Shown here: one piece after another, positions 46,368-53,754 of the stretch
Numbering within the stretch: position 1 is the first letter of the stretch
How the letters are laid out: the number at the start of each line of letters is the position of its first letter
Source of the DNA: Zestomonas insulae
GTDB taxonomy: Bacteria > Pseudomonadota > Gammaproteobacteria > Pseudomonadales > Pseudomonadaceae
DNA: 64,000 nt
NCBI RefSeq assembly: GCF_016901015.1
Contig: NZ_JAFEUP010000004.1
Span: 62,001 to 126,000, forward strand
Direction: 5' to 3'
Program-made: the position numbers and the translations under genes
Notes under the pieces: model-generated
Told to the model about the DNA's origin: nothing
The model's database searches: none
Seen by the model: the letters and a program-made list of their open reading frames with translations, nothing else

Positions 46368-47138
46368 ATGCGTCTGCAGAACAAGATCGCGCTGGTCACC
46401 GGTGGTGCTTCCGGCATGGGCCTGGCCTTCACCCGCCGCCTCGCGGTGGAAGGCGCCAAGGTCTACTTCACCGACATCAACGAAGCAGGCGGCCGGCAAG
46501 CCGAGACCGAGCTGCGCGGCCACAACCTCGACGTCGAGTTCGCGGTGCACGACGTGACCCGCGAAGCGGACTGGCAGCGGGTAATCGAGCTCGTGCGCAG
46601 CCGCGAAGGCCGCCTGGACATCCTGGTCAACAACGCCGGCATCGTGCTGCCTGGCGACATCGAGCAATGCTCGCTGGCCAGCTTCGACCGCACCCTGGAC
46701 GTCAACCTGCGCAGCGTGTTCCTCGGCTGCCAGACCGCGCTGCCGCTGATGAAGGCCAACGGCGGCTCGATCATCAACATGTCGTCGATCACCGCCCTGT
46801 GCGGCGAGCCCATGGCCCTGGCCTACAGCGCCTCGAAAGCCGGCGTGCGCTTCCTGTCCAAGTCGGTGGCCCTGCACTGTGCGGCCAAGGGCTACCCGAT
46901 CCGCGTCAACAGCCTGCATCCGGGCTACATCGAAACGCCGCTGGTGGCTGGCGCCATGCAGCACGTTGGTGAAGCTGATGCGCTGGAGTTCCAGAGCCGC
47001 CTGATGCAGGAAATCCCCTTCAAACGCCTGGGCACGGCTGATGAAGTGGCGGGTGCGGTGGTGTACCTGGCCAGCGACGATGCGCGCTACGTGACCGGCA
47101 CCGAACTGGTGGTGGACGGCGGCTACGCCTGTCACTGA
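46368..47138 (+). CDS. SDR family NAD(P)-dependent oxidoreductase
   Basis: 256 residues, cytoplasmic. The cofactor motif is TGGASGMG (about 11-18), then LVNNAGI (about 87-93), the catalytic SSIT with YSASK, and PGYIETPLV. The aspartate after strand 2 (FTDINEAG) suggests NAD preference. The last strand ends TGTELVVDGGY, as in classical SDRs. It oxidises or reduces a hydroxy/keto group on an unknown, possibly alicyclic or steroid-like, substrate. GGAGAG precedes the ATG. It is convergent with an AraC regulator only 6 bases away. Confidence 0.93.
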   Translation: MRLQNKIALVTGGASGMGLAFTRRLAVEGAKVYFTDINEAGGRQAETELRGHNLDVEFAVHDVTREADWQRVIELVRSREGRLDILVNNAGIVLPGDIEQCSLASFDRTLDVNLRSVFLGCQTALPLMKANGGSIINMSSITALCGEPMALAYSASKAGVRFLSKSVALHCAAKGYPIRVNSLHPGYIETPLVAGAMQHVGEADALEFQSRLMQEIPFKRLGTADEVAGAVVYLASDDARYVTGTELVVDGGYACH

Positions 47139-47144
47139 AGCCCT

Positions 47145-48161
47145 TCAGCCACCCTCCTTCGCCAACTGCTTGCGCCGCGCCCGTGGCGACACCGCGTGCC
47201 AGCGCTTGCAGGCGCGATTGAACGAGCTCTGCTCGCCATAACCCAACAACCCGGCGACCTGCGCCATCGGCATCTTGGCCTCGACCAGATAACGATCGGC
47301 CAGTTCGCGCCGGGTGTTGTCGACCAGGTCCTCGAACAGCAGGCCCTGCTCGCCCAGGCGCCGCTGCAGCGCGCGTTCGTGAACGCCGAGGCGCTCGGCA
47401 ATCAGCGGCAGCGTGCAGCGCTGGGTCGGCAGCAGACGCATGATCAGTTGCTCGACCTGGTTGCAGAAATCCAGCGGATTGCCGGCACTGGCGCTGCTGA
47501 CGAAGTCCACCAGCGCGTCATGCAGTTGCACGTTCTGCTGGTCGATGAGTTTGCTCAGGTGCTCAGGGCGCAAGACCAGCGCGTTGCAGGCCTGGCCGAA
47601 ATGCGCCGGCGCGCCGAAGAAGCGCTGATAGCGTGTCTGCGCCAGTGGCGAAGTGTTGCGAAATAGCACGGCGTCGGGGCGGAAACCGCTGCCGTAGAGC
47701 ATCTGCAGAGTCTTGTGGGTGACCCCCAGGGACAGCTCCATGATCTGCCGCTGGCGGTGTACCGCCGGCAGACGAATCTCCAGGCGCAGGTGCGGATGCG
47801 CCGGATCGCTCTGGCTGTCCAGTTCCAGAAGGATTCCCGGACTGTAGACGTGCAGGTACTTGGCGGTCTCCTGCAGGGCGTCGCCGACGCTGCGCGAGTT
47901 CTGCGCGATCACCGCCAGCGGGCCGAGGATCATCATGTTCTGCCGCGCCGCCAGCTGCAGGCCGAAATCCGCGCAATTGAGCTGTTCGGCGGAACTCTCC
48001 AGCAGACTGATCAGCGCCCGGTAGGGAATCACCGCCGAGTGGCTATCCACCGAACGCGGATCGATGTTGAAGCGGCGCAGCAGTTCATCCGGATCGCCGC
48101 CCAGCTCGCGAACCAGTTGCGCATAGCCGGTGAGCGAGGTGGCTTTGATCAGGGCAGTCAT
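47145..48161 (-). CDS. AraC family regulator (arabinose-binding-like sensor type)
   Basis: About 338 residues. The N-terminal sensor domain begins MTALIKATSLTGYAQLVRELGGD, and the C-terminal HTH region includes LPLIAERLGVHERALQRRLGEQG and MPMAQVAGLLGYGEQSSFNRACKRW. It is a close paralogue of the regulator at 61681-62700, which starts MTALIRTSSFTGF. I chose the ATG at 48161 with GGGAAG upstream. Its position beside the SDR/ADH/cupin block makes it the best candidate for the protein that binds the 21-base-spaced sites (inference). Confidence 0.92.
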   Translation of the reverse strand: MTALIKATSLTGYAQLVRELGGDPDELLRRFNIDPRSVDSHSAVIPYRALISLLESSAEQLNCADFGLQLAARQNMMILGPLAVIAQNSRSVGDALQETAKYLHVYSPGILLELDSQSDPAHPHLRLEIRLPAVHRQRQIMELSLGVTHKTLQMLYGSGFRPDAVLFRNTSPLAQTRYQRFFGAPAHFGQACNALVLRPEHLSKLIDQQNVQLHDALVDFVSSASAGNPLDFCNQVEQLIMRLLPTQRCTLPLIAERLGVHERALQRRLGEQGLLFEDLVDNTRRELADRYLVEAKMPMAQVAGLLGYGEQSSFNRACKRWHAVSPRARRKQLAKEGG

Positions 48162-48231
48162 CGGCTTCCCAGGCGAAAGGGGGTGAAGGCGCATCCGCTA
48201 GCCAGAATAGCCGGCGGCCGTGTCGCGTCGC

Positions 48232-49077
48232 TCAGCGCCCCGGGTGTTGGCGGAACCAGTCGATGGCCAGCTCGGCCAGGCGCTGCGGTTGCTCCAGCTG
48301 CACCCAATGACCGCACGCCTCGATGCGCTGGTAGGCCCAGGGCGCATCGACATAGCGCTGCGAATCGCGCATCTGGCCTTCGGCCAAGTAGGCGTCCTCG
48401 CTGCTCCAGATACCCAAGGTCGGCCGCTGGCAGCGCGGCCAGCGGCGGAATAGGATCGGCAGCAGGTTGGCGCGGTACCAGTTCAATGCGGCGGTTAGCC
48501 GCCCCGGGCGCTGCATCTGCGCGACCACTTCCTGCGCGTCGCGGCCACCGCCCAGCCAGCGTTGCATCCCGCCGGCGCGCAGCAAGTAGCTCTCAGCCAC
48601 CCTGCGCAGCTGAAACCACAGCACATACAGCCCCTTGCCCAGCTTCTGCTCCAGCCCTGCGCGCCCGTAACTCTGCGGGTGGCCGACGGAGATCGTCACC
48701 AGCGCCCGGACCCGTGCAGGATGGGCCAGGGCTACGCCCCAGGCGACCATCGAGCCCCAGTCGTGGCCCATGACATGCACCGGCTCGTGGATACCCAGGG
48801 CATCGAGCAGCGCCGGCACGTCGTCGACGAGTTCCTGCATTCGGTAGCTGGCGGTGCCCGCCGGCGCATCGCTGCCGGCAAAACCGCGCTGGTCGAAGGC
48901 GACCACTCGGTAGCCGGCGTCACGCAGGACGGGCGCCACCTGGGCCCAGGTTTCCAGCGAATCCGGGAAGCCGTGGAGCAGGAGCACCGGCGTGCCCTGC
49001 CCTTGCTCGAAGACCCGAAACCGCAGGCCGCGAGCCTGAACGTGGCGCACGGCCGATACGTCTAGCGCTGCAGTCAT
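48232..49077 (-). CDS. Alpha/beta hydrolase, epoxide-hydrolase-like
   Basis: About 281 residues. The oxyanion motif is LLHGFPDS. The nucleophile elbow GHDWGSM has Asp, as in epoxide hydrolases and haloalkane dehalogenases, then the acid in SSEDAYL and His in CGHWVQLEQP. No signal peptide. Asp as nucleophile with HGFP favours epoxide hydrolase; substrate unknown. I chose the ATG at 49077, nine bases after AGGAG. It lies 64 bases after the alkylsulfatase homologue on the same strand, so the two are probably co-transcribed. Confidence 0.88.
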   Translation of the reverse strand: MTAALDVSAVRHVQARGLRFRVFEQGQGTPVLLLHGFPDSLETWAQVAPVLRDAGYRVVAFDQRGFAGSDAPAGTASYRMQELVDDVPALLDALGIHEPVHVMGHDWGSMVAWGVALAHPARVRALVTISVGHPQSYGRAGLEQKLGKGLYVLWFQLRRVAESYLLRAGGMQRWLGGGRDAQEVVAQMQRPGRLTAALNWYRANLLPILFRRWPRCQRPTLGIWSSEDAYLAEGQMRDSQRYVDAPWAYQRIEACGHWVQLEQPQRLAELAIDWFRQHPGR

Positions 49078-49141
49078 CGCAATCAACTCCTGTCAGTCGA
49101 TACCCGCTGCAGCCGGCAGGCCGCAGCGGACATTCCGGTGT

Positions 49142-50947
49142 TTACAGATCGGTGGTCGGGTACATCTGCTGCTGCTTGTAGGCGTCGAACAGACCCAGCA
49201 ACTGCGCGCTGTTGCCGCTGCTGGTGGCCTTGGCCAGCAGCTCGCTGGCGGACAGTTCACCGCGGAAATAGGCGGTGAAAGTATCGCTGTCGACCTTGAT
49301 CGTCGCATCGCTGGCGCGGTAGTGCGTGGCCGGCTCCGCGACGAACTCCGCCACCGAATTGCGAATGTGCAGGGCCGAAACCTGGCCGTCGATATCCAGG
49401 CTCAGTACACCTTCCAGGCCCTTGGCCTGCTCCGGGTTGATGCGGGTACGCAGGGCGCTGACCGCACGCTTGAGGTCATGCTTGACCCAGGTGGCCGGCT
49501 GCACGATGCCCAGGCTGAACTCCTGATTGCCTTCCAGGCTCATCGCAGCCGCGGTGTAGAAGTTGCGCACGATCGAGCCCGGGCTGTACTGGCCGAGCTT
49601 GCGGAACACGGTGGCGAGGTTCTCGCGGTACTGCGCGTTGTCGCGGGCGCTGTAGTACAGCTCGCTGGCGAGGTCCTTGGCCCACAGGTATTCGCCCTTG
49701 CCCATTGCCTCGTTGTAGGCCTGCTGCACCTTGTCGGCGCCGCCGGCGAGCTTGATGAAGTTCTCCGCGTAGACCTTGCGCGGCAGGTTGTGGATGTCTT
49801 CCGCGTAGCCGGAGAACCAGCCATGGCTGCGCTGCGCGACCGCTTCCGGCCAGGTCTCGAATTGGCCATACAGCTCGTTGACATAGGGATGCTTGAGCAG
49901 CGAGTCCGGCATGTGGATGCGGTTGCCCAGCTCGTCCGCCGGCACGCCCTGGTTGGTCAGGCGAATCGACTGGTCATAGATGAAGGCCACCGAATCGAGC
50001 AGTGCGTTGCTCGCTTCGAGAATCTTGTCCTGGCCGACCAGCGCCAGCGAACCGCCGCCCACGCAGATTTCCACTTCCGGCTTGAGGTCGCGAATCTTGC
50101 GCAGCGCCTTCATCCAGTCCTGCGGATCGCGGTAGCGGTCGCCACGCAGGGTGTAGAGGTTGGGCACGATCGGCCAAAGCACGTTGTCGATCACCAGCTT
50201 GCGATCCGGCAGCCAGAAGGTCAGCGAATCCTCGGTATCGGTGATGGCATGGAAGGCCTGGATGGTCACGCCGCCGACGCTCATGGTCTCGCCATCGGCG
50301 AGGGTCTTGGTCGCCGGCATCCAGCCGCTCTGGCGGCCGAGCTGCAGCGAGGCGCCGGCCATTTTCGCGTCTGGGCCACTGGCCGGGTGATGACTGCCGA
50401 AGTGGATCGCGGCGCGCCCGTCGAGGGTCGGCAGCAGCTCCGGGATATAGGGGTTAGCCAGCGAGCCGGAGTCCGCCAGGATGCGGTTGGAGTTCGGGTG
50501 CGCGACGATCATTGCCTTGTCGCCATCGAGCAGTGTGGTGGCGCCCTTGGCGTAGTGGGCGTGGTCGTAGAACAGCGCAATGATCGGCTTCTTGCTGATC
50601 TGCTCGCGGATGATCTGGCGGAACTTGGTGCCGTCGTCGGTGTTTTCCCCCGAGGAGAACACCAGCAGGCCGCTGTCGGTCTCGACGATCACCGGGCCGT
50701 AGAAGTAGCCGGTGATCACCCAGGTGTTCTTGGTCACCGGCACGGCCTTGGCCTCGACGCCTTCGCCGACACGCAGGTGCGAATGGACCTTCTGCCAGGC
50801 GCTGATGTTGCTGACCGCGCCGTTAGGCAAGGTGGCCGGCTTGAAGCCTGGGTCACGGTCGTAATGGGTCCAGTCCTGGGCGCAGAGACTGGCGCTGCTC
50901 AGCGCAAGCAGCGCGCACAGCAGGCTGCGGGCCTTGGAGACGATCAT
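49142..50947 (-). CDS. Alkylsulfatase-family (SdsA1/Pisa1-like) protein with degenerate metal site
   Basis: 601 residues, exported (signal about 1-23). The fold is the alkylsulfatase form of metallo-beta-lactamase with dimerisation domain (HGWFSGYAEDIHNLP, GEYLWAKDLASELYYSARDN) and C-terminal SCP2-like domain. Family hallmarks are recognisable, for example IRLTNQGV and NLYTLRGDRYRDPQDW. But the zinc motif HxHxDH reads H129-A-H131-Y-A133-K134, the AEN motif reads I-D254-N, and the SHHWP motif is G-G-G-S. Only the first two His and an Asp for Glu remain. It is either non-catalytic, binds one metal, or uses other chemistry. An AraC gene is divergent from it. Confidence 0.85.
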   Translation of the reverse strand: MIVSKARSLLCALLALSSASLCAQDWTHYDRDPGFKPATLPNGAVSNISAWQKVHSHLRVGEGVEAKAVPVTKNTWVITGYFYGPVIVETDSGLLVFSSGENTDDGTKFRQIIREQISKKPIIALFYDHAHYAKGATTLLDGDKAMIVAHPNSNRILADSGSLANPYIPELLPTLDGRAAIHFGSHHPASGPDAKMAGASLQLGRQSGWMPATKTLADGETMSVGGVTIQAFHAITDTEDSLTFWLPDRKLVIDNVLWPIVPNLYTLRGDRYRDPQDWMKALRKIRDLKPEVEICVGGGSLALVGQDKILEASNALLDSVAFIYDQSIRLTNQGVPADELGNRIHMPDSLLKHPYVNELYGQFETWPEAVAQRSHGWFSGYAEDIHNLPRKVYAENFIKLAGGADKVQQAYNEAMGKGEYLWAKDLASELYYSARDNAQYRENLATVFRKLGQYSPGSIVRNFYTAAAMSLEGNQEFSLGIVQPATWVKHDLKRAVSALRTRINPEQAKGLEGVLSLDIDGQVSALHIRNSVAEFVAEPATHYRASDATIKVDSDTFTAYFRGELSASELLAKATSSGNSAQLLGLFDAYKQQQMYPTTDL

Positions 50948-51165
50948 CGGGAATCCTCATTGTTGTTTTTGACATTGGCCGGCACAAGGCAGGCAATAGC
51001 CGGCTGAAGGCGCCACTGCAGAAGGGAAAGGCAGTGAGCTGACGGTGCAGATGCTGCCCGAGGTCTTGGTCAAAAATTTGATAATTGGTGCCGCAAACGT
51101 TCCAATAGACGACAGCGCCGCCCTCGCCTCGGGCGGCTTGGTCTCCCTTAACGCGAGAGTGCGCC

Positions 51166-52173
51166 ATGGCTGTTTTCGCCCGTGCCTCGATCCTGTCCGA
51201 CTTCTCCGCCTTCGCCACCAGCCAGGGCCTGCAGCCGCAGGCGTTGCTGGCACAGGCCGGTCTGCCGCGCGATGTGGAAGCGCATGCCGACAGCCTGATC
51301 CCGTTTCGGAAGCTGCTCGCCTTGCTGGACCTCTGCGAGGCGCAGAGCGGCAATCGGCTGTTCGCCCTGCAGTACGGTCTGTTCCAGAGCGTTAGCGTGT
51401 TCGGCCCGCTGTTCTACCTGGTGCGCAACACCAAGGATGTGCGCGCCGCGTTGATCGAGCTGACCCGCTACTTCCATCTGCACTCCGGCGCGGCAGCGAT
51501 TGCCCTCGAAGAACAGGGTCGCCACGCCATCCTCTCCTACACCGTCACCGACCCCGCCGCGTTTGGCGTCCGGCATGCCGTGGAGCGCGCTGTTGGGGTT
51601 GGCGCGCAGCTGATGCGCACCCTGCTCGGCCATCGCTGGCGACCCGAGGCCCTGCTGTTCCAGCATGCCCCGTGCGTCGATCTGGCCCAGTACCGGCGGC
51701 TCACCGGCCTGCTGCCGAGCTTCAATGCGACCTGCAACGGCTGGCTGTTCGATGCGGCGTTGCTCGATACCCCCCTGCAAGCGGCCGATCCGGCGCTGCA
51801 CCGCCTGATTCAGGGGCACCTGGACAACCTCGAGCACATTTCCGCCCAGGAGTTGCCTGCACGGGTGCAGCAGCTGATTCGCAGCTTCATGCCCGATGCG
51901 CGTGCGACCCTCGAACAGGTGGCCGATTACCTGCTGCTCAGCACGCGCAAACTGCAACGCCTGCTGGCAGACGAAGGCACCACCTTCCAGGCGCTGTTGA
52001 CCGAGACCCGCCAAGCCATGGCTTGTCACTATCTGCAGGACTCCACGATCAGCATCGGGCAGATGGCCGACCTGCTCGGCTACGGCAGCCAGGCTGCATT
52101 CAGCCGCGCGTTCCAGCAGTGGTATGGGCAGAGCCCGCGGCAGTGGCGCAAGGCCAATCGACACCCGGAGTGA
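51166..52173 (+). CDS. AraC family regulator (arabinose-binding-like sensor type)
   Basis: 335 residues. The N-terminal sensor part runs MAVFARASILSDFSAFATSQGLQP onward. The C-terminal HTH pair is TLEQVADYLLLSTRKLQRLLADEG and ISIGQMADLLGYGSQAAFSRAFQQWYGQSPRQWR. It is divergent from the alkylsulfatase homologue across 218 bases and probably controls it (inference). GAGAG precedes the ATG. It shares the architecture of the regulators at 47145 and 61681 but is less similar to them than they are to each other. Confidence 0.92.
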   Translation: MAVFARASILSDFSAFATSQGLQPQALLAQAGLPRDVEAHADSLIPFRKLLALLDLCEAQSGNRLFALQYGLFQSVSVFGPLFYLVRNTKDVRAALIELTRYFHLHSGAAAIALEEQGRHAILSYTVTDPAAFGVRHAVERAVGVGAQLMRTLLGHRWRPEALLFQHAPCVDLAQYRRLTGLLPSFNATCNGWLFDAALLDTPLQAADPALHRLIQGHLDNLEHISAQELPARVQQLIRSFMPDARATLEQVADYLLLSTRKLQRLLADEGTTFQALLTETRQAMACHYLQDSTISIGQMADLLGYGSQAAFSRAFQQWYGQSPRQWRKANRHPE

Positions 52174-52413
52174 CCGGCACCCCACTCTGACTTCCGACCG
52201 AAGGTTGCCCCATGATCGCGAAATCCTTGTCTAGGCTCAGTCCTAACGCGTGCAAGCGCGTGCCAGCCTCCGGTCGGCACAGCGTCTAGCGCGGACCATG
52301 GAGACGGTTGTCTTGCCGCTTGCGGCGTCTCCGCAGAGCATCAGGCCGAGGGAATCGCCGCGCCGCTGACGGCCGACAATCACCCGGAGCCATCTTGGTT
52401 GGGGGCTTTCGCT

Positions 52414-53730
52414 ATGCCGGCACACCGCGTCCGTTGTTTCGTACCATCCCGCCTGGCTTCCGTGGTTCGCCTGGCTGGCGTCGCAGGATTTTTGGGCGCC
52501 GCATCGTCCGCCTGGGCCGGCGGCATCCTCATCTACGAGACCGGCCATGAAGGCAACGGCCTGGCCAATGCCGGCGCCGCGGCGCTGGCGACCGACCCCA
52601 GCGTGCTGATGAACAACCCGGCGGGGATCAGCCAACTGGCCGGCACCCAGGTCAACATGAACGCCCAAGTGATTCTCGGCGATATGGGCTTTTCCCGGGA
52701 CAGCGACAACAATTTCGGCGGTAACGAAGGTGGCAACCCGCTCACCTACATTCCCGGCAGCAGCTTCTTCGTCAGTCACGAGGTCAACGAGCAGGCCAGC
52801 ATCGGCTTCGGCATGTACGGCAACTTTGGTCTGGCCCTGGACTACGACGATGACTGGGCCGGGCGCTACTTCACTCAGGAAGCGGCGATCATGGGCGTGT
52901 CGTTCCAGCCGACCTACGCCTACAAGATCGACGACGACCTCTCCATTGGCTTCGGCCCGCGCTTCATGTACGGCTTCTACCGCACCGAAGTAGCGGTCAA
53001 CAACAGCGTGTTGGGCCTGGTGGAGCGCGAAGACGGGCAGCTGCGCTACAAGGACACCGACTGGGGCGTCGGCTTCAACATCGGCCTGCTCTACAACCTC
53101 AACGAGCGCACCAAGCTCGGCCTGGCCTACACCAGCAAGGTCGACCTGGAGTTCGAGGACCACGCCGAGTTGAAGAAAATCACCAACCCGCTGCTCAATC
53201 TGGCGCTGAGCCGTGTCAATCCCAGCGGCCTGGAGCTCGACATGAGCGTGCCGCAGACCGTGCTGGCCAGCGTGACCTATCAGCTCGACAGCCAGTGGTC
53301 GCTGCTCGGCAGCCTGGGCTGGCAGGACTGGAGCGAGTTCGGACAGATCGGCGTGGAGGTCGATACCGACGCCACTACCACCACGACCACCGTTGACCGC
53401 CAGTACAAGGACACCTGGCACGCTTCGATCGGCGCGCAGAACCAGATCGACAAGCGGTGGCGCTGGAGCGTCGGCCTGGCCTACGACTCCTCGGCCGTCG
53501 ACGATGAGGACCGCACCGTCGACAACCCGATGAACGAGGCCTGGCGATTCGCCACCGGGATCAACTATGCGCTGGACGAAGGCGTCGACGTACACCTCAA
53601 CTACGCGCTGGTGTGGCTCGGCGACATGGACGTGCAGCAGACCAAGCGCCGCTCCGGCGGCACGCTGTCCGGCGAGTACGCCAACACCGCCTTGCATGTG
53701 CTCGGCGGCGGCGTGGTCTGGCGTTTCTGA
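52414..53730 (+). CDS. FadL/OmpP1/TodX outer-membrane transport protein
   Basis: About 438 residues. A signal peptide (VVRLAGVAGFLGAASSAWAGG) is followed by the plug start ILIYETGHEGNGLANAGAAALATDPSVLMNNPAGI, matching the NPAG motif of FadL proteins, and a 14-strand barrel ending GGGVVWRF. These channels import long-chain fatty acids or hydrophobic aromatics. The start is taken at 52414; a TTG at 52399 is also possible. It is convergent with the MalT-like regulator 24 bases away. The 240 bases upstream hold no other gene I can support. Confidence 0.92.
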   Translation: MPAHRVRCFVPSRLASVVRLAGVAGFLGAASSAWAGGILIYETGHEGNGLANAGAAALATDPSVLMNNPAGISQLAGTQVNMNAQVILGDMGFSRDSDNNFGGNEGGNPLTYIPGSSFFVSHEVNEQASIGFGMYGNFGLALDYDDDWAGRYFTQEAAIMGVSFQPTYAYKIDDDLSIGFGPRFMYGFYRTEVAVNNSVLGLVEREDGQLRYKDTDWGVGFNIGLLYNLNERTKLGLAYTSKVDLEFEDHAELKKITNPLLNLALSRVNPSGLELDMSVPQTVLASVTYQLDSQWSLLGSLGWQDWSEFGQIGVEVDTDATTTTTTVDRQYKDTWHASIGAQNQIDKRWRWSVGLAYDSSAVDDEDRTVDNPMNEAWRFATGINYALDEGVDVHLNYALVWLGDMDVQQTKRRSGGTLSGEYANTALHVLGGGVVWRF

Positions 53731-53754
53731 GGCGCGCGGCCTGTTTCAGCAGGC

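Noticed and set aside
50967..50976. A possible AATGACAAA-like half-site upstream of the alkylsulfatase homologue (AATGTCAAA on the minus strand)
   Set aside because: It has one mismatch and no partner GCWAATGCCAA at the right distance, and lies too close to the start codon, so it was not counted with the cupin/SDR sites.
52213..52290. A 25-codon ATG frame between the AraC and FadL genes
   Set aside because: It is too short, basic and lacks a ribosome-binding site of note; I treated the stretch as leader/promoter DNA.
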